Source: Gordonia sp. PDNC005 (GTDB taxonomy: Bacteria > Actinomycetota > Actinomycetes > Mycobacteriales > Mycobacteriaceae). From it: a DNA stretch of 64,000 bases. Under the pieces are notes generated by a model that had not been told where the DNA came from, made no database searches, and saw only the letters and a program-made list of their open reading frames with translations. The stretch covers positions 248,001 through 312,000 of the forward strand of contig NZ_CP070351.1 of NCBI RefSeq assembly GCF_016919385.1. Reading direction: 5' to 3'. A program made the position numbers and the translations under genes. Below are positions 8,198 through 16,579 of this stretch, in pieces; positions within the stretch are counted from its first letter, which is position 1, and each line of letters opens with the position of its first letter.

Positions 8198-8237
8198 TCG
8201 GCACCCGCCGCCGCTCGATGCGGTCGACGGGTGCCGA
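8198..8237. terminator. Hairpin terminator after the monooxygenase gene
   Basis: TCGGCACCCG (8198-8207) pairs perfectly with CGGGTGCCGA (8228-8237) across a 20-nt loop, 28 bases downstream of the monooxygenase stop. It separates that gene from the PadR gene. Confidence 0.6.
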
Positions 8238-8321
8238 AGTCGTCTGCAAGCTGGGACGACGGGCCTCCCGGTCACTGGTTGCAGCCACGAGCGCGCGTCG
8301 CTGCGTTGTTACGATTGGGAA

Positions 8322-9032
8322 GTGCAGGATGAATCCGACGGCGAGAGCCGGCCTCTCCCCGACATTCCGCCAACCGGGTGGGCGGTCCTCGGTTTGCTCA
8401 GCTCCAACGAGAGCGGATCAGGCTACGACGTGAAGAAGTGGGCCGACTGGTCGATCGGCCACTTCTACTGGAGCCCGTCGTTCAGCCAGGTGTACAGCGA
8501 GATGAAGCGCCTCGAGAAGCTGGGCTTGGCGAGGTCGTGGACGGAGAAGAGCGCAGGCGAGCGGTCGCGTCGGTTGTACGCGGTCACTGAGGAAGGTCAC
8601 CGAGCGCTCGAAGCGTGGGTGATGACGGGGCCGGTAGACCTGCCGATTCTGAAGCACCCGGTCCTGATGCGCATCTGGCTCGGGCACCTGAGCTCTCCGG
8701 ACCGTCTGAAGGCGATTCTGACCGATTACATGGATCAGCTTCGTGACCTGATCAAGACGGCCGAGAACGACGGCGAGTTGGCGACGATCGAGCCCTCGTG
8801 GGCGTATCCGAGGCTTGCGCTTCGCTGGGCGCATCGGCACTACCAGGCGGAACTGGAACTGGCGCAGGACCTCTACGGCGAGATCGACGCGACGTACGAG
8901 GCGTTGACGCCTGCGCTCGATGAGAACGGGCGCCTCATTCCGCCTGCCCCGGACCGCTGGCGTGAGGTGGACGCGATGGCACGAGCCGCCGCAGAGGCCT
9001 CGACATCGACGAACGACGCCGCCCCCGAGTGA
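8322..9032 (+). CDS. PadR family transcriptional regulator
   Basis: A 236-residue protein. The N-terminal winged helix (about residues 15-95) reads GWAVLGLLS...YDVKKW...SFSQVYSEMKRLEKLGL...RRLYAVTEEG, the standard PadR pattern. A C-terminal helical dimerisation region follows (PadR C-terminal type). Start taken as the GTG at 8322; no strong RBS is visible, so the true start could differ slightly. It is a candidate regulator of the adjacent monooxygenase. PadR sites usually contain ATGT/ACAT arms, which I do not see clearly upstream. Confidence 0.85.
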   Translation: MQDESDGESRPLPDIPPTGWAVLGLLSSNESGSGYDVKKWADWSIGHFYWSPSFSQVYSEMKRLEKLGLARSWTEKSAGERSRRLYAVTEEGHRALEAWVMTGPVDLPILKHPVLMRIWLGHLSSPDRLKAILTDYMDQLRDLIKTAENDGELATIEPSWAYPRLALRWAHRHYQAELELAQDLYGEIDATYEALTPALDENGRLIPPAPDRWREVDAMARAAAEASTSTNDAAPE

Positions 9033-9046
9033 TCGGGAGCGGCGTC
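9015..9046. terminator. Hairpin terminator spanning the PadR stop codon
   Basis: Arms 9015-9028 and 9033-9046 match at 13 of 14 positions with a 4-nt loop that includes the end of the stop codon. It lies between two convergent genes (PadR and IclR) and can act in both directions. Confidence 0.65.
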
Positions 9047-9078
9047 GGATTGATCTGATCGAATACGGGCCGTCGCGG

Positions 9079-9879
9079 TCAGGCGACGGGTCGCTGGGCT
9101 GCGGGGAGGAAACCGCGCCGTTGCTGAAGCGTCGGCGTGATGCGGACCGCGTCGTCCGCGGTGTTCCGCCAGATGCCGAGGGCTGCCATTCGCAGGGGTG
9201 ACGCGAGACGATTGTCGAAGGTCATCTTCTCGATCGGACCGCACATCGAGATCGCGGCGACGGCCTGTCCGGGTTCGCCGATCGGCACGGCGACGCAGCC
9301 GAATCGTGCGACGGCCTCTTCCCGCTCGAAGGCGACGCCGTGCGCGCGGACCTTCGCGAGTTCAGCAGTGAGTGCCGACGACGATGCGATCGAGAAGCGT
9401 GTGCGGCGTTCCAGCGGTGCGCTCTGGTCGATGTCGTCCGTGTGCGCGAGCAGTGCCTTGCCGATGGCCGTGCAGTGTGCGGGCTGGCGACCGCCGACAC
9501 GGGTCGGGAGCGCCTTGCCGAGACCTTCGCCGATCTTCTCGAGGTACACCACGTCGCTGCCCTGCAGGACTGCGAGGTGGATGACGAAGCCCGTCATCCG
9601 GTGGAGCTCGTGCAGGAACGGCATCGCGGCCGAGTGCAGGCGGTCCTGGTGCACGGCGAGCGAACCCAGTTCCACCAGGCGCATGCCGAGTTCGTAGTCG
9701 CGGCCGTCGCGGCGTAGCCAGCGGAGTGCAACGAGACGTTCGAGCATGCGGTGGGCGGACGACCGGGGCAGTCCGGTGCGGCGGACGATCTCGGCGAGGT
9801 TCTGCCGGGCATGTCCTTCGAAGGCGTCGAGGACGAGGGAGACGCGGTCGAGGACGGCGTTGGGAGTGTTGTCGGTCAT
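9079..9879 (-). CDS. IclR family transcriptional regulator
   Basis: A 266-residue regulator. An N-terminal winged helix-turn-helix (about residues 8-65; LAEIVRRTGLPRSSAHRMLERL) is followed by an IclR ligand-binding GAF-like domain with the typical stretches PTRVGGRQPAHCTAIGKALLA and AVPIGEPG. RBS GGAGAG just precedes the ATG. It lies alone between the two minus-strand steroid operons, so it is a reasonable candidate to read a steroid metabolite and bind the TTCCCG palindromes at 6442-6475 and 13546-13562. That link is inference. Confidence 0.87.
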   Translation of the reverse strand: MTDNTPNAVLDRVSLVLDAFEGHARQNLAEIVRRTGLPRSSAHRMLERLVALRWLRRDGRDYELGMRLVELGSLAVHQDRLHSAAMPFLHELHRMTGFVIHLAVLQGSDVVYLEKIGEGLGKALPTRVGGRQPAHCTAIGKALLAHTDDIDQSAPLERRTRFSIASSSALTAELAKVRAHGVAFEREEAVARFGCVAVPIGEPGQAVAAISMCGPIEKMTFDNRLASPLRMAALGIWRNTADDAVRITPTLQQRRGFLPAAQRPVA

Positions 9880-10064
9880 GACTCTCCAGGAGGGTGGGGG
9901 CTGAGTGTCATTGCCTACTCGACCGCAGTCAAGGCTGTGACCTCGGTATTTCGATTAGGCATATTGAGAATAGCGCTCGATGAGGCCTGTGTCACTTTTT
10001 TCTTCGAATATGGCGTGGGCATCACCGAAAGCGCAGGTCAGCGCCGTTGTCCGGATATGAGAAA

Positions 10065-10103
10065 GGAGCCGTGCTCCCCTCGTGGGGTGAGAAGCACGGC
10101 TCC
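10065..10103 (-). terminator. Terminator of the kshA-hsaA-hsaC type operon
   Basis: GGAGCCGTGCT (10065-10075) pairs perfectly with AGCACGGCTCC (10093-10103). On the minus strand the stem is followed by a short T-rich tract (TTTCT), giving a standard intrinsic terminator 38 bases after the HsaC-type stop. Confidence 0.8.
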
Positions 10104-10140
10104 CTTGCGCGTCATGACTCACGACGTGTGAGTCGCGCCG

Positions 10141-11046
10141 TCACATCGCTGCGAGCGGCTCGCTTCCGGACCAGTCGTGGCCCCAGTAGCTGTCTGCGGT
10201 GATCTCTTCCGACGTGTAGTGGGCCTCGTCGACCTTCATGCCCTCACAGCCGAACTCGATGTCCCAGCCGCCGGGTGCGCGGACGTAGAACGACACCATC
10301 TTGTCGTTCGTGTGGCGGCCCAGCGTCGACGACAGGGAGAACCCGTCCTTGACGACGCGGTCGAGTGCCTGGCCGACGGCGTCGAGGGTGTCGACCTCGA
10401 CCATCACGTGGATGAGGCCGGGTGCGCCGCCGTGCGGTGCCGGGCACAGCGCGAGGCTGTGGTGACGCTCGTTGACGCCCATGAACCGGATGCGGACCGG
10501 TCCGAACTCCGGCGGCGCCGGGATGCGCATGGCGCCGCGGGGGAGGAAGCCGAGCACGTCCTGGTAGAACTCGAATGCACCGTTCAGATCCATCACCGGG
10601 AGCACGACGTGGCCGAGACCCTGCCCGCCGGTCACAAATGTGGAACCGAACGGGGTCACGATCGGGCTGTGATCGAGGATTGGTCCGTGGAAGACCTCGA
10701 GAGTCGCGCCGGCGGGGTCGGTGAACGAGATGCCGGCTTCGATGCGGCGGGCATCCGCCTCCTCGCCTGACAGGTCGGTGACGCTCACGCCTGCTGCGGT
10801 GACGGCGTCGCGGACGCGTGCGAGCGCCTTGCCGTCGCGGACCTCCCAGCCGATGGTGACGATCTCGTCGGTCTCGCCCTCGACGATGACGATGCGCGCT
10901 GCACGCTCGTCCATCCGCAGGTACAGAGCGTTCTCGTCGGGGCCGGAGCCCTTCGCGAAGCCGAGGACGTCGAACGCGAAAGTGCGCCAGCGGTCCATGT
11001 CGTGGGTCTGGACCTTGATGTAGCCAAGGCTCTTGATGTCGGTCAT
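10141..11046 (-). CDS. HsaC-type extradiol dioxygenase (second copy)
   Basis: A 301-residue type I extradiol dioxygenase with two VOC modules. The Fe(II) ligands are His146 (GLGHVV), His213 (LIHVMVEV) and Glu264 (IEFGCEG); the acid-base region HHSLAL is also present. It would cleave the catechol ring A of 3,4-DHSA-like secosteroids meta to the hydroxyls. It is clearly diverged from the copy at 41352-42266, which is closer to mycobacterial HsaC, suggesting a different steroid intermediate such as one from bile acids. Last gene of the 13454-10141 operon. Confidence 0.87.
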   Translation of the reverse strand: MTDIKSLGYIKVQTHDMDRWRTFAFDVLGFAKGSGPDENALYLRMDERAARIVIVEGETDEIVTIGWEVRDGKALARVRDAVTAAGVSVTDLSGEEADARRIEAGISFTDPAGATLEVFHGPILDHSPIVTPFGSTFVTGGQGLGHVVLPVMDLNGAFEFYQDVLGFLPRGAMRIPAPPEFGPVRIRFMGVNERHHSLALCPAPHGGAPGLIHVMVEVDTLDAVGQALDRVVKDGFSLSSTLGRHTNDKMVSFYVRAPGGWDIEFGCEGMKVDEAHYTSEEITADSYWGHDWSGSEPLAAM

Positions 11047-11074
11047 GTTGCGGTCTTTCTGTGCGGGGAGGGAG

Positions 11075-12253
11075 TCAGATCATCGAGCGGAGGTTGTCTG
11101 GAACCTCCAGGCCCATCGAGGCCAGGGCGGACGCGTGGTAGGGGGTGCTCGGCACGTGAATCGCGTGGTTCAGACCCGCGTGCACATCGCGCCAGAAGCG
11201 CTGGAGCGGCTTGTCCATGCGGAGTGCGTTGCCCCCGGATCGCGCGTAGATCTGGTCGACGGCCATCACTGCGCGCCAGGCGGCCCGGATCTGAGTGCGT
11301 CGACCTGCTGCGCGATCGGCGAAGGTGATCTCTTCGCCTGCCTCGACCATGTCGAAGATCCGGTCCACGTTCGCCAACAGTTCCTGGCGGGCGGCGTTGA
11401 TGTCGGCCGCCGCCTCGCCGATGGCGAAGAGGTTGTACGGATCGTCCTTGACCGCGACTCCCTGCGCACCGACACGGTCGCGCTGGTAGTCGAGGTGGCA
11501 GGCGAGGGCGCCTTCGGCGATGCCGATGACGGCGGAGGTGATGCCGAGCGGGAACATCGACGACCACGGCATCTTGAACAGGGTCTTCGTCATGCCCGCC
11601 TGAGCCTGCGCGGTTCCGTCGATGACGTGGTCGCCGTTCATCACGCGGTATGACGGGACGAACGCGTCCTTGACGATGATGTCTTTGGAGCCGGTGCCCT
11701 TGAGGCCGACGACGTTCCACGAGTCCTCGACGATCGTGTAGTCGCTGCGCGGCAGGATCATGTGCAGCATGGTCGGCGGCAGCGCCATGTCGCCCTCGGG
11801 AGTGCCGAGCATCGCTCCGAGGAAGATCCAGTCGCAATGGTCGGTGCCGGAGCTGAACTGCCACCGACCGTTGAAGATGTAGCCGCCGTCGACCGGGCGT
11901 GCGATGCCGGTCGGCGCGTACGGCGAGGCGATCCAGGTGTTGTCGTCCTCACCCCACACCTCCTCCTGCACCTTGGGGTCGGCGAACGCCATCTGCCACG
12001 GGTGGACGCCGACGATGCCGCACACCCATCCGGTGGCGCCGTCGAGGCTCGCGGCCTTCATGACGGTCTCGGCGAACTCGCGCGGATGTGCTTCGAGGCC
12101 GCCGTACTGTGCGGGCGCGAGCAGCTTCATCACGCCGGATGCCTTCAGCTTCTTCGCGGTCTCGTCGGGCAGCTGGCCGAGTTCTTCGGCCTCGGGGCCC
12201 TGATCGCGGATCTGATCGGCGATCGCTTCGATGTTCTCTATGGGTCGGGTCAT
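11075..12253 (-). CDS. HsaA-type flavin-dependent monooxygenase, oxygenase component (second copy)
   Basis: A 392-residue member of the acyl-CoA-dehydrogenase-fold group D monooxygenases. It shares with the copy at 40129-41313 the blocks GATGWVCGIVGVH, WNVVGLKGTGSKD and PLQRFWRDVHAG. HsaA hydroxylates 3-HSA at C4 using reduced FMN supplied by HsaB. The ATG at 12253 has an AGGAA just upstream and gives the usual family length. It sits between the kshA- and hsaC-type genes. No flavin reductase is in this operon; the only hsaB in the window is at 42354-42929. Confidence 0.87.
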   Translation of the reverse strand: MTRPIENIEAIADQIRDQGPEAEELGQLPDETAKKLKASGVMKLLAPAQYGGLEAHPREFAETVMKAASLDGATGWVCGIVGVHPWQMAFADPKVQEEVWGEDDNTWIASPYAPTGIARPVDGGYIFNGRWQFSSGTDHCDWIFLGAMLGTPEGDMALPPTMLHMILPRSDYTIVEDSWNVVGLKGTGSKDIIVKDAFVPSYRVMNGDHVIDGTAQAQAGMTKTLFKMPWSSMFPLGITSAVIGIAEGALACHLDYQRDRVGAQGVAVKDDPYNLFAIGEAAADINAARQELLANVDRIFDMVEAGEEITFADRAAGRRTQIRAAWRAVMAVDQIYARSGGNALRMDKPLQRFWRDVHAGLNHAIHVPSTPYHASALASMGLEVPDNLRSMI

Positions 12254-12299
12254 GATTCCTCGTTCGGATGGAGTGTGAAGAGAGGGAGTGGGGGATCTG

Positions 12300-13454
12300 T
12301 CAGGAGACGGTGTTGACGACACGGCCGGCTGCGATGTTCTCGGCCACTTCCTTCTCCCAGCTCTCGACCGCACGGGTGGTGTCGATCTCGAATTCGAAGC
12401 GGTTGGTCATGTCGTCGGTGATGTCCTCGACGTCGACGTAGAACTGGTTGTACCAACGGCGCATCTGGTAGACGGGGCCGTCCTCCTCCGACAGCAGCGG
12501 GTTGTCGATCGGCGCCTTGTCGCGCCAGATCTCCACATCCTGCTCGAAGCCCACTTTCACGCCTTGGGAGAATTGCGCGGCCATGGCTTCGGCGTCCTCG
12601 GGCGCCATTCCCGCGGGCTTCTTGACGCTCGCGCCGTACATGAGGACGAACGAATTGTTGTCGATCGGGTAGTGGCAGTTGATGAGATTCGTTTCGATCA
12701 CCATGCCGTTGGCGTAGCTGCGGAGCACGTCGATCATGTACGACGGCCCGTAGTAGTACGCCTCGGATTCGAGACGGGAGTCGGGATCGTCGTAGTTGGT
12801 GCCCACCGAGACGTCGTCGCGGGGTACCGAGTGCATGATCTGGCCTGCGACGTGACCTTCGAAGATGTTCTTGAAGAACTTCGGGAACGAGTAGTGGACG
12901 TAGAAGAAGTGAGCCATGTCGACGTTGTTGTCGACGATCTCTCGGCAGTGCGAACCCTCGACGACGATCGAGTTCCAGTCCCAGTCGGTCCACTCGTCGG
13001 TGCCGTAGCCCTCGATGACCGGAATCGTGACGTCGTCAGTCGGCTTGGACCCCTGGGGGTCGTTCCATACGAAGAGCTGGCCGTTGCGTTCAAGCGTCGG
13101 CCACGATCGGGTCTTTGCGACCGGCGGCACGCGGCGTGCGTACGGGATGCCGGTGCAGCGGCCGTTGCCGCCCCACCTCCAGTCGTGGAACGGGCAGGCG
13201 ATCGAGTCGCCCTTCACCTGTCCTTTCGCGAGGTTTCCGCCCATGTGACGGCAGTAGGCGTCGAGCACCTTCAGCGACCCGTCGCTCTCGGTCTGGAAAA
13301 CGACGAGCTGGGTGCCGAACGCCTTGATCTGGTGCGGCTTCCCGTCTCGGAAGTCCTTCAGCAGGCCGAGGCAGTGCCAGCCGCGCGCGAATCGAGTGGG
13401 GGCTCCGGCGGATTCAATCGACCGGAACTCTTCGTCCTGGGTGGGTGCAGACAT
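12300..13454 (-). CDS. KshA-type 3-ketosteroid 9alpha-hydroxylase oxygenase (second copy)
   Basis: A 384-residue Rieske oxygenase. The [2Fe-2S] ligands are Cys68/His70 (CRH) and Cys87/His90 (CPFH). The mononuclear iron is bound by His182, His187 (AHFFYVH) and Asp306 (EQDVEIW). These positions match mycobacterial KshA closely. KshA with the reductase KshB hydroxylates C9, and combined with delta1-dehydrogenation this opens ring B. First gene of the operon ending at 10141. Paralog at 38826-39992. No kshB is present in the window. Confidence 0.88.
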   Translation of the reverse strand: MSAPTQDEEFRSIESAGAPTRFARGWHCLGLLKDFRDGKPHQIKAFGTQLVVFQTESDGSLKVLDAYCRHMGGNLAKGQVKGDSIACPFHDWRWGGNGRCTGIPYARRVPPVAKTRSWPTLERNGQLFVWNDPQGSKPTDDVTIPVIEGYGTDEWTDWDWNSIVVEGSHCREIVDNNVDMAHFFYVHYSFPKFFKNIFEGHVAGQIMHSVPRDDVSVGTNYDDPDSRLESEAYYYGPSYMIDVLRSYANGMVIETNLINCHYPIDNNSFVLMYGASVKKPAGMAPEDAEAMAAQFSQGVKVGFEQDVEIWRDKAPIDNPLLSEEDGPVYQMRRWYNQFYVDVEDITDDMTNRFEFEIDTTRAVESWEKEVAENIAAGRVVNTVS

Positions 13455-13545
13455 GGTGCGTGTCCTCCATCGAGTTCTTCGGCAGGGCCGGGGAGGGCCC
13501 TGATGACTCGATAGTGACCTCGGTCATGTCGCTGGAGGTGACGCG

Positions 13546-13562
13546 TTCCCGTTGAGCGGGAA
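13546..13562. promoter_or_regulatory. 17-bp palindromic operator candidate upstream of the kshA-type operon
   Basis: TTCCCGTTGAGCGGGAA has perfect 6-bp arms around a 5-bp centre. It lies about 90 bp upstream of the kshA-type ATG and 8 bp after the kstR stop. The same pattern occurs in tandem at 6442-6475, upstream of the other ring-degrading operon of this block. Confidence 0.55.
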
Positions 13563-13569
13563 GCCTGCT

Positions 13570-14229
13570 CTATTTGTCGAGCAGGAGGCGGATCGTCAAT
13601 GCCATGCGGGTGGTGACATCGGTCGCCGACGCGCGACGGGTGAGCCACTGCACAAGATTCGACATCCACACGTCGGAGATGACTCGTGCGATCGCGAGGT
13701 CGTGTTCGGACGGCTCGGCCTCGGCGTCGGCCGGGTCGAGCATCGCGCCCGCGAGGAGGCGGTCGATGGTGTTGGCGACTCGGTCGACCTCGCTGGTGGC
13801 CGATGCGTCGGCGAACATGAAGGCCCGCGTCATCGCCTCGGTGAGCAGGGGATCACGCTGCATCGCGTAGGTGATCATGTCGAGCACGTGGCGCAGTCGA
13901 GCCATCGGGTCGTCGCCTGGGAGCTGTGTCCGGTCGACGCGACCCTCCACTCGTTCCAGTTCGCGCGCGAGCGCGGTGACGAGAAGGTGGACCTTCGACG
14001 GGAAGTAGCGGTACAGGGTGCCGACGGCGACGTCGGCCTTCTCGGCGACGGTGCGCATCTGCACCGCGTCGTAGCCGCCCTTGGAGGCGAGTGCGAGTGT
14101 GGCGTCGAGAATCCGCCTGCGCCGTTCGCGCTGCGCAGCCGATCCGACCTCGGCGCCCGAGGTGGGTGCCGGAGTGGGCGGCGGTGTCGGTGCTTCGACG
14201 TCGCTTGTGCTGGTGGCCGGGCCTGCCAT
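13570..14229 (-). CDS. kstR: KstR, TetR-family repressor of steroid catabolism
   Basis: A 219-residue TetR-family protein very similar to mycobacterial KstR. The DNA-binding helix region ends with VAVGTLYRYFPSKVHLL. The C-terminal half has the conserved blocks PLLTEAMTR, FADAS-SEVD and RVISDVW-SNL--WLTRRASATDV. KstR is released from DNA by 3-oxo-cholestenoyl-CoA-type ligands. The N-terminus is Pro/Ala/Thr rich. The ATG at 14229 has a GAGGGGGAA RBS, so I prefer it to the longer reading. It diverges from fadE34 with a perfect KstR box between them, the same arrangement as in Mycobacterium tuberculosis. A kstR paralog dedicated to bile acids cannot be excluded. Confidence 0.88.
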   Translation of the reverse strand: MAGPATSTSDVEAPTPPPTPAPTSGAEVGSAAQRERRRRILDATLALASKGGYDAVQMRTVAEKADVAVGTLYRYFPSKVHLLVTALARELERVEGRVDRTQLPGDDPMARLRHVLDMITYAMQRDPLLTEAMTRAFMFADASATSEVDRVANTIDRLLAGAMLDPADAEAEPSEHDLAIARVISDVWMSNLVQWLTRRASATDVTTRMALTIRLLLDK

Positions 14230-14304
14230 GTGCGGATTCCCCCTCGATATCGGGCGGCCGCTGGTTGGCAGCGGCACTTCGATGGTGTACACCCTAGGTG
14301 TCAT

Positions 14305-14318
14305 TAGAACAGGTTCTA
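14305..14318. promoter_or_regulatory. KstR box, kstR/fadE34 divergent promoter
   Basis: TAGAACAGGTTCTA matches the KstR consensus TnnAACnnGTTnnA exactly and extends to an 18-bp near-perfect palindrome (14303-14320). Placed between the two divergent starts, it should give KstR autoregulation and fadE34 control. Confidence 0.85.
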
Positions 14319-14354
14319 ATTGCTTGCAACAACCGAAACGCAGAGGAAACTCCC

Positions 14355-16490
14355 GTGAGTATCGCCACGTCATCCGACCAACGAGTGGTAGCCGACAGCG
14401 TGACCGATTGGGCGGCGGCCCGATCCGTCGCCGAGGCCGTCCGAGCCGACATCGACGGCGGGGGCGCTTCGTGGCGCGAGTTCTTCGGTCAGATCGGTGA
14501 ACTCGGTGTGTTCATGGCCGGTGTCGCCGAGGATGCGGGCGGCGCCGGCGGCAGCCTGGAAGACGTCGCCGTGATGCTGGAAGCGTGCGGATCGTCGCTG
14601 GTCCCGGGGCCGTTGGCGCAGACCGTCGCAGGCGCGTACGTCCTCGCCGCGCAGGGTTCCGAGGCCGCCGAAGCGCTCATGACGGGGGAGCGGCCCGTGG
14701 TGATCCCGGCATCGGCGATCACCGGGACGGCGCCGTTGCCGCTGACCGACGGATCGGTTGACCTCGGTCCGGTGCCCGCATGGGTTGACGGCGCCCTCGT
14801 GCTGGCCCCGCTCGTCGTCGACGACACGAGCGGCTGGTTCGCCATCGAGCCCGCAGACGTCGACGCCGCCACCATGGACGGTCCGCTCGACGGCACGGCG
14901 ATCCCGCATCGAGTGCGCCTCTCCGGCCTGACGGATGCGTCGCTCACCCGGATCGACGACGCAGAGCTCCTCGTCGACTTGCTCGTCCTCGGCTTCACCG
15001 CCTATCAGTCCGGCGTCGCACGGCACGTCCTCGACGTGGCAGTCGACTATGCGAAGGTCCGCACTCAGTTCGGGGCGCCGATCGGATCGTTCCAAGCCGT
15101 CAAGCAGATCTGCGCCGACATGCTGTGCCGCAGCGAGCAGCTGACCGCGGCCGCCTGGGATCTGGCGTCGGCGATCGACGACGGGGACCGTGCGCAGGCG
15201 GCCTTGAGTCGACTGGCCGCGTCGGTGCTCGTCGCCGATCTGGCACCCGCCAACGCGAAGGACGCCATCCAGATCCTCGGCGGTATCGGCTTCACGTTCG
15301 AGCACAACGCGCACCTGTACCTGCGGTCGGCGCTCGCCACCCGCATGCTGCTCGGTCAGGGATCGGCCGCACGTGCCGAACTCGCCCGCCTTGGGCGGGA
15401 GGGGTCGCGACGCGAGTTCTCGCTCGACCTCGAGTCCGTGCAGGATCGTCGGCCGTCGATCGCCGCGGCGGCCGACGAGGTCGCGGCCGCGCCGGAGTCG
15501 GAGCGTCGTGCAGCGCTCGCCCGGACCGGACTGCTCGCACCGCATTGGCCGGAGCCGTACGGCCTGGCCGCCGATCCGGCACTCCAGTTGCTCATCGACG
15601 CAGAACTCGACAGGGTGGGCGTCGCCCGTCCCGATCTGGTGATCGCGGGCTGGGCGTTGCCGACGATTCTCGAGCACGGCACCGACACTCAGCGCGAGAA
15701 GTTCGTCGCGCCGACCCTCGCGGGCGACATCCGGTGGTGCCAACTGTTCAGTGAGCCTGAAGCGGGCTCGGACCTGGCGTCGCTGCGCACCAAGGCGGTC
15801 CGCGCCGACGGCGGGTGGCGTCTCACCGGTCAGAAGATCTGGACTTCAGAGGCGCACATGTCGCAGTGGGCCGTCTGCCTGGCCCGCACCAACCCCGATG
15901 TGCCGAAGCACAAGGGCATCACATACTTCCTCGTCGACATGGCCGGCGCGGGGATCGACATCCGCCCGCTGCGTGAGCTGACCGGTCGAGCGATGTTCAA
16001 CGAAGTGTTCCTCGACGACGTGTTCGTTCCGGACGAGATGGTCGTCGGACCCGTTGACGGCGGCTGGCGACTCGCGCGCACAACACTCGCGAACGAGCGC
16101 GTCGCCATGGGCGGTTCGGGTCTCGGCAAGGAGGTCGACGCCCTGCTGCGTCAGATCGACGGTGTGGAGCTCAGTGCGGAGCAATCACGTGAACTCGGTC
16201 GGATCGTCGCCGACGCGCACATCGGACGAGTGCTCGACGCGCGATCCGTGGTGCAGCGGCTGTCCGGAACCGATCCCGGCGCGACCTCGAGCGTCCGGAA
16301 GCTGATCGGAGTTGTGCATCGCCAATCGGTCCCGGAGTTCGCGACCGATCTGCTCGGTGTCGAGGCTCTGTCGAGTTCGTCTGCGACCGAGTTGCTGCTG
16401 CTCAACCGTTGCCTCTCGATCGCGGGCGGAACCACTCAGATCCTCAAGAATGCGGCCGCGGAACGCATTCTCGGCCTCCCACGAGGCTGA
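14355..16490 (+). CDS. fadE34: FadE34-type two-domain steroid acyl-CoA dehydrogenase
   Basis: A 711-residue protein made of two fused acyl-CoA dehydrogenase domains, roughly 1-330 and 360-711. The length equals M. tuberculosis FadE34 (ChsE3). The first domain shows the Arg-Gln-Phe-Gly-like motif (VRTQFGAPIGSFQAVKQ) and the LGGIGFTFEHNAHLYLR end. The second has the substrate/FAD blocks CQLFSEPEAGSDLASL and GQKIWTSEAHMSQWAV and ends with IAGGTTQILKN. Such enzymes form the alpha,beta double bond of steroid-CoA side chains, in this group C24-type acyls as in cholate degradation (CasC). Start GTG at 14355 with AGAGGAAA upstream. Divergent from kstR. Confidence 0.85.
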   Translation: MSIATSSDQRVVADSVTDWAAARSVAEAVRADIDGGGASWREFFGQIGELGVFMAGVAEDAGGAGGSLEDVAVMLEACGSSLVPGPLAQTVAGAYVLAAQGSEAAEALMTGERPVVIPASAITGTAPLPLTDGSVDLGPVPAWVDGALVLAPLVVDDTSGWFAIEPADVDAATMDGPLDGTAIPHRVRLSGLTDASLTRIDDAELLVDLLVLGFTAYQSGVARHVLDVAVDYAKVRTQFGAPIGSFQAVKQICADMLCRSEQLTAAAWDLASAIDDGDRAQAALSRLAASVLVADLAPANAKDAIQILGGIGFTFEHNAHLYLRSALATRMLLGQGSAARAELARLGREGSRREFSLDLESVQDRRPSIAAAADEVAAAPESERRAALARTGLLAPHWPEPYGLAADPALQLLIDAELDRVGVARPDLVIAGWALPTILEHGTDTQREKFVAPTLAGDIRWCQLFSEPEAGSDLASLRTKAVRADGGWRLTGQKIWTSEAHMSQWAVCLARTNPDVPKHKGITYFLVDMAGAGIDIRPLRELTGRAMFNEVFLDDVFVPDEMVVGPVDGGWRLARTTLANERVAMGGSGLGKEVDALLRQIDGVELSAEQSRELGRIVADAHIGRVLDARSVVQRLSGTDPGATSSVRKLIGVVHRQSVPEFATDLLGVEALSSSSATELLLLNRCLSIAGGTTQILKNAAAERILGLPRG

Positions 16491-16504
16491 GTGCACGCGA
16501 ACCA

Positions 16505-16518
16505 AGCAAGTGCTAGGT
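16505..16518. promoter_or_regulatory. KstR2-like half-degenerate box
   Basis: AGCAAGTGCTAGGT differs at one base from the KstR2 consensus AnCAAGnnCTTGnT. It lies 14 bp after fadE34 and about 26 bp ahead of a KstR box. A perfect relative is at 51737-51750. Function is uncertain because of the mismatch. Confidence 0.4.
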
Positions 16519-16543
16519 AGAGGCCTTCGCCATCTGCTACAAA

Positions 16544-16557
16544 TGGAACACGTTCTA
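16544..16557. promoter_or_regulatory. KstR box upstream of chsE1-chsE2
   Basis: TGGAACACGTTCTA matches TnnAACnnGTTnnA exactly. It lies 22 bp before the start codon of the fused dehydrogenase, positioned to block the promoter of the side-chain operon. Confidence 0.82.
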
Positions 16558-16579
16558 ATTTACCTTCAGGAGGTGCCGG

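Noticed and set aside
9925..10010. AT-richer stretch with a partial palindrome upstream of the IclR gene as operator
   Set aside because: Arms match at only about six of ten positions. It may be an ordinary promoter.
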